From: an uncultured Pelagibacteraceae bacterium
Lineage (GTDB): Bacteria; Pseudomonadota; Alphaproteobacteria; Pelagibacterales; Pelagibacteraceae
Assembly (NCBI GenBank): GCA_902596745.1
Contig: CACJUZ010000001.1
Location: 186,001 to 250,000, forward strand
Reading direction: 5' to 3'
Length of the DNA: 64,000 nucleotides
In this document: positions 44,409 through 53,717 of the stretch, one piece after another
Layout: each line of letters opens with the position of its first letter
Position numbering within the stretch: position 1 is the stretch's first letter
Position numbers and translations under genes: made by a program
Notes under the pieces: generated by a model
What the model was told of the DNA's origin: nothing
What the model saw: the letters and a program-made list of their open reading frames with translations, nothing else
Database searches by the model: none

Positions 44409-46169
44409 TCAGTTAAATTTTGCTTTCATCAAGCTTTCACTACCAGCTATTGCTGAATGATAATGACTGTCTATTCTAGGTAGAATTTTATCAAAAAAGT
44501 ATTTCGCAGTATTAATCTTTTCTTCATAAAAATTTTTATTTTTACTTGAATTATCAAAGCTTACTTTAGTCATTTTAAGCCAAGAAAAACCTAAAGCAAC
44601 ATAACCAAGAACTTTTAAAAAGTCATTGCATGCAGCGCTAACATCATCTTTTTGATTTTTTAACTTATCGTCTAACCATTTTGAAAAGTCTAATAAAAGT
44701 TTTATCTTTTCTTTAAGAATGTTGGATAGTCTTTTTAATTCAACATTATCATTATAATTCTTAATTTCATTTTGAAGCAAGGATATAAATTTTTCCAACG
44801 TTCGATTAGCAAGTACTTTTCTGAATACTAAATCAATTGCTTGTACAGAATTAGTTCCCTCATAAATTGGTGTAATTCTATTATCTCTATATAGTTGCTC
44901 TATTCCTTGATCTCTTGTGTAGCCATAACCACCAAAAATTTGTATTGCTTCATTTGTTATCTCCATACCCATATCTGAAAAAAAAGATTTTACTACAGGT
45001 GTCATTAAGGAGACCATATCGTCTGCTTCTTTTCTAACGTTTTCATTTGAATGATTTAAACTTACATCAACTTGTTGGGACAACCAGAAAGCCAGAGATC
45101 TTTGACCTTCAATTATTGATTTCATGTTCATTAAACTTCTTCTGATATCTGCATGTTTAATTATTAAATCTGTTTCACCATTTTTGTTATCGTTAGATTT
45201 ACCTTGTTTTCTTTCTCTAGTATAAGCAAGTGAATTTTGATAGGCAGTTTCTGCAATCCCTAATCCTTGAATACCAACAATAATTCTCTCTAAATTCATC
45301 ATTGTGAACATTGAACTCAATCCTTTATTTTCCTTACCAATTAAAAAACCCTTAGCATTATCAAAATTAAGAACACAAGTTGGCGAACCTTTTATTCCCA
45401 TTTTAGTTTCAATAGATAAAGTACTAACACCATTTCTAGATCCAACTGATCCATTTTCATCAACATTAAACTTTGGAACTAAAAAAAGACTTATCCCTTT
45501 AGTTCCAGTGGGCGCACCTGGTATTTTTGCTAAAACTAAATGTATGATATTTTCTGTTAAGTCGTGATCACCAGATGTAATAAATATTTTTTGTCCAGTT
45601 AAAGAATATGATCCATCTGTATTTTTAATCGCTTTTGTTTTAATTAAACCTAAATCAGTTCCACATTGGGACTCGGTTAAACACATAGTCCCACTCCATT
45701 TTCCTTCTACTATTTTTGGTAGAAACTTGTCTTTAATCTTATCATCAGCGTGATGAAGAATGCAATTGTAGGCACCAATACTTAATTCGCTATATAATTT
45801 AAATGACAAACTTGCTGAAGATAACATTTCTTCAAAAAAAGTACTGACAGTCTTTGGCATTCCTTGTCCACCATATTTTGGATCACAAGATAAAGATGTC
45901 CATCCATCAGTAATAAATTTTTTATAAGCTTCTTTATAACCTGGCGGAGATCTTACGATTCCATTTTCATAAACACATGGACTGTCATCGCCTATTTTGG
46001 CTAGAGGATGGACAATTTCTTGATTTATTTTAGCTGCTTGATCTAAAACATCTTTTACTAAGTCAGAGCTTATTTCTTTAAATTTATCAATCTCTTTGTA
46101 ATTCTTATTATCTTTAAGATTATCAAAAAGAAACATCATATCTTCAACTGGAGCATTATATGTAGTCAT
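44409..46169 (-). CDS. dmdC: Acyl-CoA dehydrogenase, DmdC-like (MMPA-CoA dehydrogenase candidate)
   Basis: FAD enzyme, 586 aa, of the long form with a C-terminal extension. The start TYNAPVEDMMFLFDNL is the hallmark of the DmdC/large ACAD group. CLTESQCGTDLGLIKTKA and GQKIFITSGDHD are FAD-binding, ERIIVGIQGLGIAETAYQNSLAYTRERKQGK the core, and IFGGYGYTRDQGIEQLYRDNRITPIYEGTN the C-terminal catalytic box. It would make methylthioacryloyl-CoA from MMPA-CoA. Two bases separate it from dmdB. Confidence 0.82.
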   Translation of the reverse strand: MTTYNAPVEDMMFLFDNLKDNKNYKEIDKFKEISSDLVKDVLDQAAKINQEIVHPLAKIGDDSPCVYENGIVRSPPGYKEAYKKFITDGWTSLSCDPKYGGQGMPKTVSTFFEEMLSSASLSFKLYSELSIGAYNCILHHADDKIKDKFLPKIVEGKWSGTMCLTESQCGTDLGLIKTKAIKNTDGSYSLTGQKIFITSGDHDLTENIIHLVLAKIPGAPTGTKGISLFLVPKFNVDENGSVGSRNGVSTLSIETKMGIKGSPTCVLNFDNAKGFLIGKENKGLSSMFTMMNLERIIVGIQGLGIAETAYQNSLAYTRERKQGKSNDNKNGETDLIIKHADIRRSLMNMKSIIEGQRSLAFWLSQQVDVSLNHSNENVRKEADDMVSLMTPVVKSFFSDMGMEITNEAIQIFGGYGYTRDQGIEQLYRDNRITPIYEGTNSVQAIDLVFRKVLANRTLEKFISLLQNEIKNYNDNVELKRLSNILKEKIKLLLDFSKWLDDKLKNQKDDVSAACNDFLKVLGYVALGFSWLKMTKVSFDNSSKNKNFYEEKINTAKYFFDKILPRIDSHYHSAIAGSESLMKAKFN

Positions 46170-48392
46170 TTAGTTAATTAATGGTTTTCCTGTTTTTAAT
46201 GTATGAATAATTCTTTCTTGTGTTTTTCTATTTTCTACTAATTTCATAAAACTGTCTAATTCCAATTTATACATTTGATCTTCTGTAACTTCTTTACTTA
46301 TATCTGTATCTCCTCCACTTAAAACATATGCTAATTCTTTACCAACTTCCATACCGTGATCTAGAATCTTTTTATCATTATATAATGCTTCAAGTATTTT
46401 GTGCATTTTTTCTCTAGCATTTTTACCTGATAATTTAAATTTACATTCCTTAGATGGAGACATATCTACATTATTATTGAGTAATTTTCTTGCCGCAGGT
46501 AATAGTTCATTTCTATTAATTATAACATCATGATTTTTATCCAAAAATAACAAAGGTTTTGCCTCTTGAGGCGAAGAAGCAGTTTTAGCATAACCAATTA
46601 TATCAAAAACTTTTAATGGCGCATAATCTGGATCTGTTTTAGACTCATTAGTTTGACACCATCTCCAGAGTAGTTCTTTACAACCGCCGCCAGCAGGTAC
46701 TAAACCAACAATAGTTTCTACTAAACCCATTACTATATTAGTATGTGTAACTACATAATTACTTTGTAAGACAACTTCTTCTCCACCTCCTAGAGCCAAA
46801 CCTGATGGAGCAGATATAACTGGGTATTTACAATATTTGAGGTGCTTGCAAGTTTCTTGAAAATATTTAATAAATTTTTCAACAGACTTTGTATCGTTAT
46901 TCTTTATGAATTCCATTACATAATTAAGATTCACCCCTGCTGAAAATTGCATACTTTCATTTATTATAATAAGAGGTTTATCTGTAGCCTTTTTCAAAGC
47001 ATCCATTGAATCATTATCCAAAGCGTTTGCTTTTGTATTAAACTCAACAATATTAAAATCTTTAAACCTAAATATTTCTGCTGAGTCATTTTTATCTAAT
47101 TTAATGACTGTTTTTTTTATCTTTCCTAATGTCTGTAAGTTAGTATATTTTTGTCGCTCGTCGTAGAAACTTTCTACTTTTTTTTGTTTTAAATCTTTTA
47201 AAAATTCATTGTGATTAATATCTCCAATTTTTAAAAAGAAATTTTTTAATCCTATAGACTCTAACATTTCAAAGGGGCCCATAGACCAATTAAAACCCAG
47301 TCTTAAAGCTTCATCTATGTCATTATATTCATCAGTTATATTTGGCACCAGTGAAGATGAGTACAAAATTATTTTTGAAATTACTGACCATGCATATTTG
47401 CCATACTTATCATTTCTGTTAATTAATTCTAAAAGGTTTATCTTATCTATTTTTAAATCTATCTTTTTAACTGGAAAGTATTCATTTTTATTTAAATTAA
47501 GAGCTTCAAGAGTCTTTTTATTCTCAGACTTATTTATCCTATAAAACCCTCCTTTACCTTTTCTACCTGTATAACCAGTTTCAATTAGTTTTTTAATAAT
47601 CGGTAAACCGGAGACAACTTTTTGAAATTCATCTTCTTTAGGTAATTCTTTTTGAAAACTTTTAAGAACATCTGACATTAGATCAATACCAATTAAGTCA
47701 TATAAAGCAAAAACACCTGTTTTAGGTATACCCATAGGTCTTCCAAATACAGCATCAGCTTCTTCAATAGAGAGATCCATATTAATCGCTTCTGTCATCG
47801 CTACTTGCATAGCATAGACTCCTATTCTGTTTCCTAAAAAACCAGGCGTGTCACCACAAATAATTACACCTTTGCCTAATTTTTCTTCACTAAAATCTTT
47901 CAAATAATTAATTTTATTTTGATCGTTTAGCTTATCCCTAACTATTTCCAATAATCCCATATATCTAACCGGGTTGAAAAAGTGCGTAATACAAAAATCT
48001 TTTTTGTCTTCTGCTTTTAATTTTTCTGATAATACTTTTAAAGGTATGGTTGATGTATTTGACGAAACGATTGAGTCTTTTTTTCTTTTATCGAATATTT
48101 TTTTGTAAATATCGTGTTTAATATCAATTCTTTCAACAACTGCTTCTACAATCCAGTCTGCATCAGAAACATTATCAAAGTCATCTGTAATATTGCCAAC
48201 CTTCAAATTTTTAATTTTATCTTTTTCAAACAACAATGGTGGTCTAGATTTTAAAATCCTTTCTTTAGCTTTTTCAGAAATTTCTGTTTTTAAATCTAAT
48301 AATAAAACTGATATATTTGCATTGCATAAATGAGCAGCTATTCCGCTCCCCATTGTTCCTGAACCTATTACAACTACCTTTTTAATATTCAT
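46170..48392 (-). CDS. 3-hydroxyacyl-CoA dehydrogenase/enoyl-CoA hydratase fusion (FadN-like)
   Basis: About 740 aa. The HAD part comes first: VVVIGSGTMGSGIAAHLCNANISVLLLDL (NAD-binding), THFFNPVRYMGLLEIV (catalytic His), and a second HAD C-domain. A C-terminal crotonase domain follows: FSAGVNLNYVMEF, GGGEEVVLQSNY and MGLVETIVGLVPAGGG, with both catalytic Glu positions kept. This is the FadN order, opposite to FadB. The track's start at 48443 runs through tRNA-Pro; the true start is the ATG at 48392 (MNIKKVVVIG). It heads the DMSP-linked unit and may supply its hydratase step. Confidence 0.88.
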   Translation of the reverse strand: MNIKKVVVIGSGTMGSGIAAHLCNANISVLLLDLKTEISEKAKERILKSRPPLLFEKDKIKNLKVGNITDDFDNVSDADWIVEAVVERIDIKHDIYKKIFDKRKKDSIVSSNTSTIPLKVLSEKLKAEDKKDFCITHFFNPVRYMGLLEIVRDKLNDQNKINYLKDFSEEKLGKGVIICGDTPGFLGNRIGVYAMQVAMTEAINMDLSIEEADAVFGRPMGIPKTGVFALYDLIGIDLMSDVLKSFQKELPKEDEFQKVVSGLPIIKKLIETGYTGRKGKGGFYRINKSENKKTLEALNLNKNEYFPVKKIDLKIDKINLLELINRNDKYGKYAWSVISKIILYSSSLVPNITDEYNDIDEALRLGFNWSMGPFEMLESIGLKNFFLKIGDINHNEFLKDLKQKKVESFYDERQKYTNLQTLGKIKKTVIKLDKNDSAEIFRFKDFNIVEFNTKANALDNDSMDALKKATDKPLIIINESMQFSAGVNLNYVMEFIKNNDTKSVEKFIKYFQETCKHLKYCKYPVISAPSGLALGGGEEVVLQSNYVVTHTNIVMGLVETIVGLVPAGGGCKELLWRWCQTNESKTDPDYAPLKVFDIIGYAKTASSPQEAKPLLFLDKNHDVIINRNELLPAARKLLNNNVDMSPSKECKFKLSGKNAREKMHKILEALYNDKKILDHGMEVGKELAYVLSGGDTDISKEVTEDQMYKLELDSFMKLVENRKTQERIIHTLKTGKPLIN

Positions 48393-48399
48393 ATGATTT

Positions 48400-48476
<77 letters not shown>

Positions 48477-48508
48477 AAAGTCTATTTATATAGGTTATAT
48501 ATGACTTT

Positions 48509-48536
48509 TTGGCAATTGAAAGATTATTGTTATATT
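48509..48536 (+). promoter_or_regulatory. Predicted sigma-70 promoter of nhaA
   Basis: TTGGCA (48509-48514) and TATATT (48531-48536) each match the consensus at five of six positions and are 16 bases apart. Transcription would start about ten bases before the nhaA ATG at 48553, giving a very short leader. The same 76-base gap must also hold the divergent tRNA-Pro promoter. Confidence 0.55.
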
Positions 48537-48552
48537 AGTAAAAAATAACTAA

Positions 48553-49725
48553 ATGATCCAATATATTTCAAAACCTTTTAAATATTTCTTTAAACTAGAG
48601 TCAGCATCAGGACTAGTTCTTCTTTTCGCAGCAGTGATTGCTTTGTTTATTAGTAATAGTAGTTTGGGTGAAAATTATTTTAAAATATTAGAAAGTTATT
48701 TTACGCTTGGAACTAAAGAATTTGGGTTAAAATTAAGTGTTCTACATTGGATTAACGATGTTTTGATGGCTGTCTTTTTTTTCTTGGTATCTTTAGAAAT
48801 TAAAAGAGAATTTGTTAAAGGCGAGCTATCAAATCCGAAACAAGCAATGTTACCAATTATTGGGGCCGTTGGTGGAATGGTAGTTCCAGCTGCAATTTAT
48901 ATAATTATTAATATAGATGACAGCACAAGACTTAACGGTTGGGCAATACCGTCAGCAACTGATATTGCCTTTTCATTAGGAGTGTTATCATTACTTGGAA
49001 AAAGAGTTCCTATATCTTTAAAAGTTTTTTTAACTGCTTTAGCAATTATTGATGATCTTGGAGCAATAATAATAATAGCTTTCTTTTACTCAGGAAACAT
49101 ACAAACGATTTACCTTATTTTAATGGCTGTTGCGATGTTATTGCTTATTATCTTAAATAGATTAAATGTGAGATCATTCATTCCTTATTTAATAGTTGGA
49201 ATATTTTTGTGGGAATTTACACATCAGTCGGGTATTCATGCAACGATTGCTGGTGTTTTATTAGCTTTAACTATTCCTCACGATACAAAAAAAGAGAAAA
49301 ATTCATTATTATTAAAGTTAGAACATGCAATTTCCCCTTATGTAGCATTTGGAATTATGCCAATATTTGCTTTTGCAAACGCAGGAGTATCTTTGGAGGG
49401 ATTATCATTTACAACTTTGTTAAATCCAGTACCTTTAGGAATAGTTTGTGGATTATTTTTTGGAAAACAAATAGGAGTATTTTTATTTTCGTATTTGTCT
49501 ATATATTTTAAGTTTGCGGATAAACCGAGTAACTCAAATTGGATGTCGCTTTATGCTGTATCTATATTAACCGGAATTGGTTTTACTATGAGTCTTTTCG
49601 TTGGCAATCTTGCCTTCGCGAACAACTTAGAATTTAGTGACGGTGTTAAGATTGGTGTACTGACTGGTTCATTACTATCTACTTTATGTGGTTACTTTTT
49701 ATTATTATTTGCAAGCAGGAAATGA
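48553..49725 (+). CDS. nhaA: Na+/H+ antiporter NhaA
   Basis: Exchanges protons for sodium across the inner membrane, which suits a marine bacterium. 390 aa with about 11-12 membrane segments. The ion-binding aspartates lie in LAIIDDLGAIIIIAFFYSG; WINDVLMAVFFFLVSLEIKREFVKGELS and GWAIPSATDIAFSLGVLSLLGKRVP are other diagnostic blocks. It overlaps the next gene by four bases (ATGA). Confidence 0.97.
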   Translation: MIQYISKPFKYFFKLESASGLVLLFAAVIALFISNSSLGENYFKILESYFTLGTKEFGLKLSVLHWINDVLMAVFFFLVSLEIKREFVKGELSNPKQAMLPIIGAVGGMVVPAAIYIIINIDDSTRLNGWAIPSATDIAFSLGVLSLLGKRVPISLKVFLTALAIIDDLGAIIIIAFFYSGNIQTIYLILMAVAMLLLIILNRLNVRSFIPYLIVGIFLWEFTHQSGIHATIAGVLLALTIPHDTKKEKNSLLLKLEHAISPYVAFGIMPIFAFANAGVSLEGLSFTTLLNPVPLGIVCGLFFGKQIGVFLFSYLSIYFKFADKPSNSNWMSLYAVSILTGIGFTMSLFVGNLAFANNLEFSDGVKIGVLTGSLLSTLCGYFLLLFASRK

Positions 49726-50108
49726 TTGATAAAAGATTATTAAAAATAGCATCTAATACTAAATTTTACGGTTTAAAAAATAACTATACTTATAAAACTA
49801 TACTTAAGAACTCGATTTGCGGCGACAAAATATCCATAGAAATTTCATTAAAAAAAAATAATATTCAAGAATTAAGATACGAAACTGAAGCGTGTGTTTT
49901 TTGTCAAGCTTCCGCAAGTACACTAGCGAATATAGCTAAAAATACTAACTTTAGTAATTTAAAAAAAAATTTAAGTAAATATTTAGATTATAGTAAAAAA
50001 GTACCAAAAAAATTTAATAATTTAACTTATTTATTAAAAGATAAATATATGAAAAGAAAGGATTGTATACTTTTACCTTTTAAAGCTTTTTATAAAGCAA
50101 TTAAATAA
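49722..50108 (+). CDS. NifU N-terminal/IscU-like Fe-S scaffold domain protein
   Basis: 128 aa after correcting the start: the track begins at 49686 inside nhaA, but the ATG at 49722 (MIDKRLLKIA) overlaps the nhaA stop by the usual ATGA. CGDKISIEISL, EACVFCQASASTLA and a late RKDCILLPF place three cysteines at IscU/SufU-like ligand spacing. It may help Fe-S assembly or be a carrier with a related fold. It is coupled to nhaA and to the peroxidase, which does not reveal its client. Confidence 0.75.
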   Translation: MIDKRLLKIASNTKFYGLKNNYTYKTILKNSICGDKISIEISLKKNNIQELRYETEACVFCQASASTLANIAKNTNFSNLKKNLSKYLDYSKKVPKKFNNLTYLLKDKYMKRKDCILLPFKAFYKAIK

Positions 50109-50109
50109 T

Positions 50110-50652
50110 ATGATAAAAAAAATTATATTTTCCATTATGCTTTTTAGTTTCTTCTCCAGTTTATCAGCAAATTACCATAAATTAGCTTACGATTTTAATT
50201 TCAAAGGAATTGACGGCAAAAAAATAAATTTGAAAGATTATGAAAACAAAGTGATAGTCGTTGTAAATGTTGCAAGCCGTTGTGGTTACACACCTCAATA
50301 TGAAGGGTTACAATCACTATGGACCGACTATAAAAAGGATTTAGTAATAATTGGTGTACCAACAAATAATTTTAAACAAGAGCCCAAAGATAATGCTGCT
50401 ATTAAAGAATTCTGTGAGACAAATTTTAATATTAGTTTTCCAATGACTGAAAAAATGGATGTGATTGGATCGAATGCACATCCTTTTTATAAATGGGCTA
50501 AGAAGAATTATGGTATTGGCGCAATTCCAAAATGGAATTTTCACAAAATAATTATAGGTAAAAATGGGAAGGTAGCTGACACTTTTGCCTCTTTCACTAA
50601 ACCTAGTTCAAAGAAATTTTTAACTTCTATCAACAAAGAAATTAAAAGTTAA
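50110..50652 (+). CDS. Glutathione peroxidase family protein, probably exported
   Basis: 180 aa with an N-terminal hydrophobic signal (IIFSIMLFSFFSSLSA), so probably periplasmic. The peroxidatic Cys is in NVASRCGYTPQYEGL (a Cys, not selenocysteine), the resolving Cys in KEFCETNFNISFPM, and WNFHKIIIGKNGK supplies the conserved Trp and Asn. It would reduce hydroperoxides, more likely with thioredoxin-like donors than glutathione. It overlaps the convergent MBL hydrolase gene by 11 bases. Confidence 0.9.
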   Translation: MIKKIIFSIMLFSFFSSLSANYHKLAYDFNFKGIDGKKINLKDYENKVIVVVNVASRCGYTPQYEGLQSLWTDYKKDLVIIGVPTNNFKQEPKDNAAIKEFCETNFNISFPMTEKMDVIGSNAHPFYKWAKKNYGIGAIPKWNFHKIIIGKNGKVADTFASFTKPSSKKFLTSINKEIKS

Positions 50653-51412
50653 AACTTAAACCATCGTAAGCAGGCACGATATTTCGTGGTAGTTTTTTTC
50701 TAATTTTATCGTAATCCAAATCAACGTGTAAATTTGTAAGTATTGTCTTTTTAGCTTTAATTATATTTGCTATTTTTAAACTCTCATCAAAGTGGAAATG
50801 TGAAGGGTGAGGATTTTTTCTAAGACAATCTATCACTAAATAATCTAATTCTTTTAAATATTTAAGAGCTTTATTAGGTATTTTATTGCAATCACTTAAG
50901 TAAGCTATTTTATTAAAAATAAAACCATTCGCTTTAATCATACCATGTTGAAGCTCAATCGCTCTTATTTTTAGATATTTATTATTTTTTTTAATCTTAA
51001 ATTGTTCTTTAAAAATGTGAGAAGACATAATGGGTTTATATCCAGATCTCGGCAAGAAACAAAAAGTGTATTTTTGTTTCAAAAGCTTTATGGTACGTTT
51101 ACTTCCATGAACAGGAATTTTTTTTTTATTTTTCCAAAAAAAAGGTCTTAACTCAAATATACCAACAGTTTGATCAGCATGTTCATGAGTGTAGATAACT
51201 GAGTCTATGTTTCTTATATTATTTTTTTTAATTTGTTCTTTAATATCTGGTGAGGTGTCAATCAATACTGAAATGTTTTTATATTGTATATGAGCACAGC
51301 ATCTTGTTCTCACATTTTTTTTGTTTTTTTTATTTAGTTTGCCCCAATTATTTGTAATCCATGGTGCACCTAATGAACTTCCACAACCAAGAATAGTAAA
51401 TTTATTACTCAA
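50642..51412 (-). CDS. Metallo-beta-lactamase fold hydrolase (PhnP-like)
   Basis: 256 aa. FTILGCGSSLGAPWITNNWG is the N-terminal strand and loop of the PhnP/RNase Z-like group, VIYTHEHADQTVGIFELRPF the metal motif HxHxD, and LSDCNKIPN and ILTNLHVDLDYD carry later ligands. PhnP is a cyclic phosphodiesterase, and other members act in nucleic acid or tRNA processing; the substrate is uncertain. It overlaps tatD by four bases and belongs to the tatD-metG-holB-tmk unit common in alphaproteobacteria. Confidence 0.85.
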   Translation of the reverse strand: MSNKFTILGCGSSLGAPWITNNWGKLNKKNKKNVRTRCCAHIQYKNISVLIDTSPDIKEQIKKNNIRNIDSVIYTHEHADQTVGIFELRPFFWKNKKKIPVHGSKRTIKLLKQKYTFCFLPRSGYKPIMSSHIFKEQFKIKKNNKYLKIRAIELQHGMIKANGFIFNKIAYLSDCNKIPNKALKYLKELDYLVIDCLRKNPHPSHFHFDESLKIANIIKAKKTILTNLHVDLDYDKIRKKLPRNIVPAYDGLSFNF

Positions 51413-52185
51413 TTTAAATTACCAAAAAGTTTAAAAAAATTATTTGTAGTATTATCACAAAAATCTTCATACTTGATATTTTTCAAACTGGCTAAATATT
51501 TTGCAGTATGTACGACATTGGCTGGTTCATTTGATTTTCCTCTGAATGGTTCAGGAGATAAATAGGGAGCATCTGTTTCTAACAGTATTTTATTTAAAGG
51601 AATTGTTTTAAAAGTTTCTTTTAAATCATTTGATTTTTTGAAGGTTATAATGCCACTAGCAGAAAAATAAGCATTTAAATCTAAAAGTTTTTTGGCAAAT
51701 TCTTTACTTCCCGTAAAACAATGCATGAGAATTTTTAAATTATTTTTAGTAAATTTTTTTAATATATCAAAAGTTAGTACTTCGGCATTTCTTGAATGAA
51801 TTATTAATGGTAAATTACTTTCAATGGAAGCTTTGATATGTTCCTCAAATAATTTAACCTGAGCATTTTTATCTGAATAATTATAATAAAAATCTAATCC
51901 AGTTTCTCCAATACCTATAATTTTTTCACTCATTTTTATTTTTTCTAATATTTTTTCTTTATTTATTTCATTGTGATTTTTCGCTTCATGCGGGTGTATA
52001 CCGTAAGTCCCATAAACATTTGAAAATTTTTTTGTTATATCTAAAATTACATTATATTTTTTATCAACTACTGAAATGGTCAACATAAATTTTACATTTG
52101 AGTCTTTAGCTCTTTTTATGACATCTTCCAAATTAGAAAACATTGGTTCATAATCTAAATGACAGTGTGAATCTATTATCATCAA
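51409..52185 (-). CDS. tatD: TatD family metal-dependent hydrolase
   Basis: Metal-dependent deoxyribonuclease or hydrolase of the TIM-barrel family, 258 aa. MIIDSHCHLDYEP carries the first metal His pair, IGIGETGLDFYYNYS the bridging Glu, LIIHSRNAEVL and LMHCFTGSKEFAKKLLDL the other ligands, and LLETDAPYLSPEPFRGKSNEP the closing Asp. Upstream and downstream overlaps of four bases with metG and the MBL gene. Confidence 0.93.
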   Translation of the reverse strand: MMIIDSHCHLDYEPMFSNLEDVIKRAKDSNVKFMLTISVVDKKYNVILDITKKFSNVYGTYGIHPHEAKNHNEINKEKILEKIKMSEKIIGIGETGLDFYYNYSDKNAQVKLFEEHIKASIESNLPLIIHSRNAEVLTFDILKKFTKNNLKILMHCFTGSKEFAKKLLDLNAYFSASGIITFKKSNDLKETFKTIPLNKILLETDAPYLSPEPFRGKSNEPANVVHTAKYLASLKNIKYEDFCDNTTNNFFKLFGNLN

Positions 52186-53717
52186 TCTACCTTTTTAAAT
52201 AAAATTTTAATTTCACCAAGTTCCTTATCATGTGTTAATCCATCATTTTTATTAATTTCAGAAATAACTCTTAAATCTTTATTAACATTTATAATATCCA
52301 ATACGCTATTAGCGCTATTTGGTATTATAGGTAATAAAAGAATACTTATATTCTTAATTTGTTCTACTATAGAGTACATAACTGCATTCATTTGTTTTGG
52401 ATTTGATTTTTTAAGAGCCCATGGCTCAGAATCATTAAAATATTTATTTGAGTCAAAAGAATATTCAATTACTTTTTTAATATAAATATTTAAATTTTGA
52501 TGGTTTATTAATTCACTTAATTTTGTAATATCGTTTTTAAGCTTATTAGTAAGAGCTTTATCTTTATTTGATAATGAATCACTTTTAGGTATTTTATTTC
52601 CACAATTTTTTTTTAAAAATGCAAAAACTCTTTGACATAAATTACCATAATTGTTAGCCAAATCATTATTTATACAGTTTTTTAAATTCTCTAAAGACAC
52701 ATTTCCATCATTGCCAAGTGATACTTCTTTAATTAAATAATATCTTAACTGATCAATGCCGTAGTTTTTGATTATATCTAGTGGATCAAGAATGTTTCCA
52801 ATAGATTTAGACATTTTTTTATCATCTGAGAGAATCCAGCCATGTCCAAAAATTCTTTTTGGTAATGGTAATTTTGCAGCCATTAAAAATGCAGGCCAAT
52901 AAATTGCATGAAATCTCAAAATATCTTTACCAATGACATGTAGGTCAGCAGGCCAATATTCCTTATATAGTTTAGAAGAAGTATCCGGGTAATTTAATGC
53001 ACTTAAATAATTTGTTAATGCGTCTAACCAAACATAAATTATATGTTTTTGATTTTTTGGAACAGGTATTCCCCAAGAAAAAGATGTTCTACTTATAGAT
53101 AAATCTTTTAATCCTTTTTCAACAAATTTTTTTACCTCATTATTTCTTGATATGGGAAGAATAAAATCTGGATTTGCATTATAATGTTGCAGAAGTTTCT
53201 CTGACCAGGCTGAAAGTTTGAAAAAAAAAGACTCCTCCTCTACCCATTCAACTTTAGATCCTGATAAAATCGATACTTTAGATCCATTTTTTTCCTCTAC
53301 TTCATTACTTTCATAATAAGCCTCATCAGATACTGAATACCATCCTTTATACTTATCTAAATAAATATCACCCGAATTCACTAATTTATTCCATAAGTCT
53401 TCTACCGACTTATAATGTCTTTTTTCAGTTGTTCTTATAAAATCATTGTTTGATAAATTTAAAACTTTAGTAAGATCTCTAAATTTGCTTGATAATTCAT
53501 CGCAAAATTGCTGGGTATCTTTTTTATTCTTTTCTGCTTCTCTTTGAATCTTTAGACCATGTTCATCTGTACCCGTCAAAAAATAAACATTGTAACCATC
53601 TAATCTTTTAAATCTAGCAATTACATCAGCAATTATACTTGAATAAGCATGGCCCATATGAGGCTTGCCTGATGGATAATAAATAGGTGTGGTTATGTAA
53701 TAACTTTTTTTATTCAC
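52182..53717 (-). CDS. metG: Methionyl-tRNA synthetase
   Basis: Charges tRNA-Met. Class I motifs HMGHAYSSI (HIGH-like) and KKMSKSIGN (KMSKS) are clear. TGTDEHGLKIQREA and HVIGKDILRFHAIYWPAFLMAA are typical MetG. The connective region has no zinc-binding cysteine knuckles, and there is no C-terminal tRNA-binding domain, so this is the 500-511 aa compact type. One-base overlap with holB. Confidence 0.97.
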   Translation of the reverse strand: MNKKSYYITTPIYYPSGKPHMGHAYSSIIADVIARFKRLDGYNVYFLTGTDEHGLKIQREAEKNKKDTQQFCDELSSKFRDLTKVLNLSNNDFIRTTEKRHYKSVEDLWNKLVNSGDIYLDKYKGWYSVSDEAYYESNEVEEKNGSKVSILSGSKVEWVEEESFFFKLSAWSEKLLQHYNANPDFILPISRNNEVKKFVEKGLKDLSISRTSFSWGIPVPKNQKHIIYVWLDALTNYLSALNYPDTSSKLYKEYWPADLHVIGKDILRFHAIYWPAFLMAAKLPLPKRIFGHGWILSDDKKMSKSIGNILDPLDIIKNYGIDQLRYYLIKEVSLGNDGNVSLENLKNCINNDLANNYGNLCQRVFAFLKKNCGNKIPKSDSLSNKDKALTNKLKNDITKLSELINHQNLNIYIKKVIEYSFDSNKYFNDSEPWALKKSNPKQMNAVMYSIVEQIKNISILLLPIIPNSANSVLDIINVNKDLRVISEINKNDGLTHDKELGEIKILFKKVD

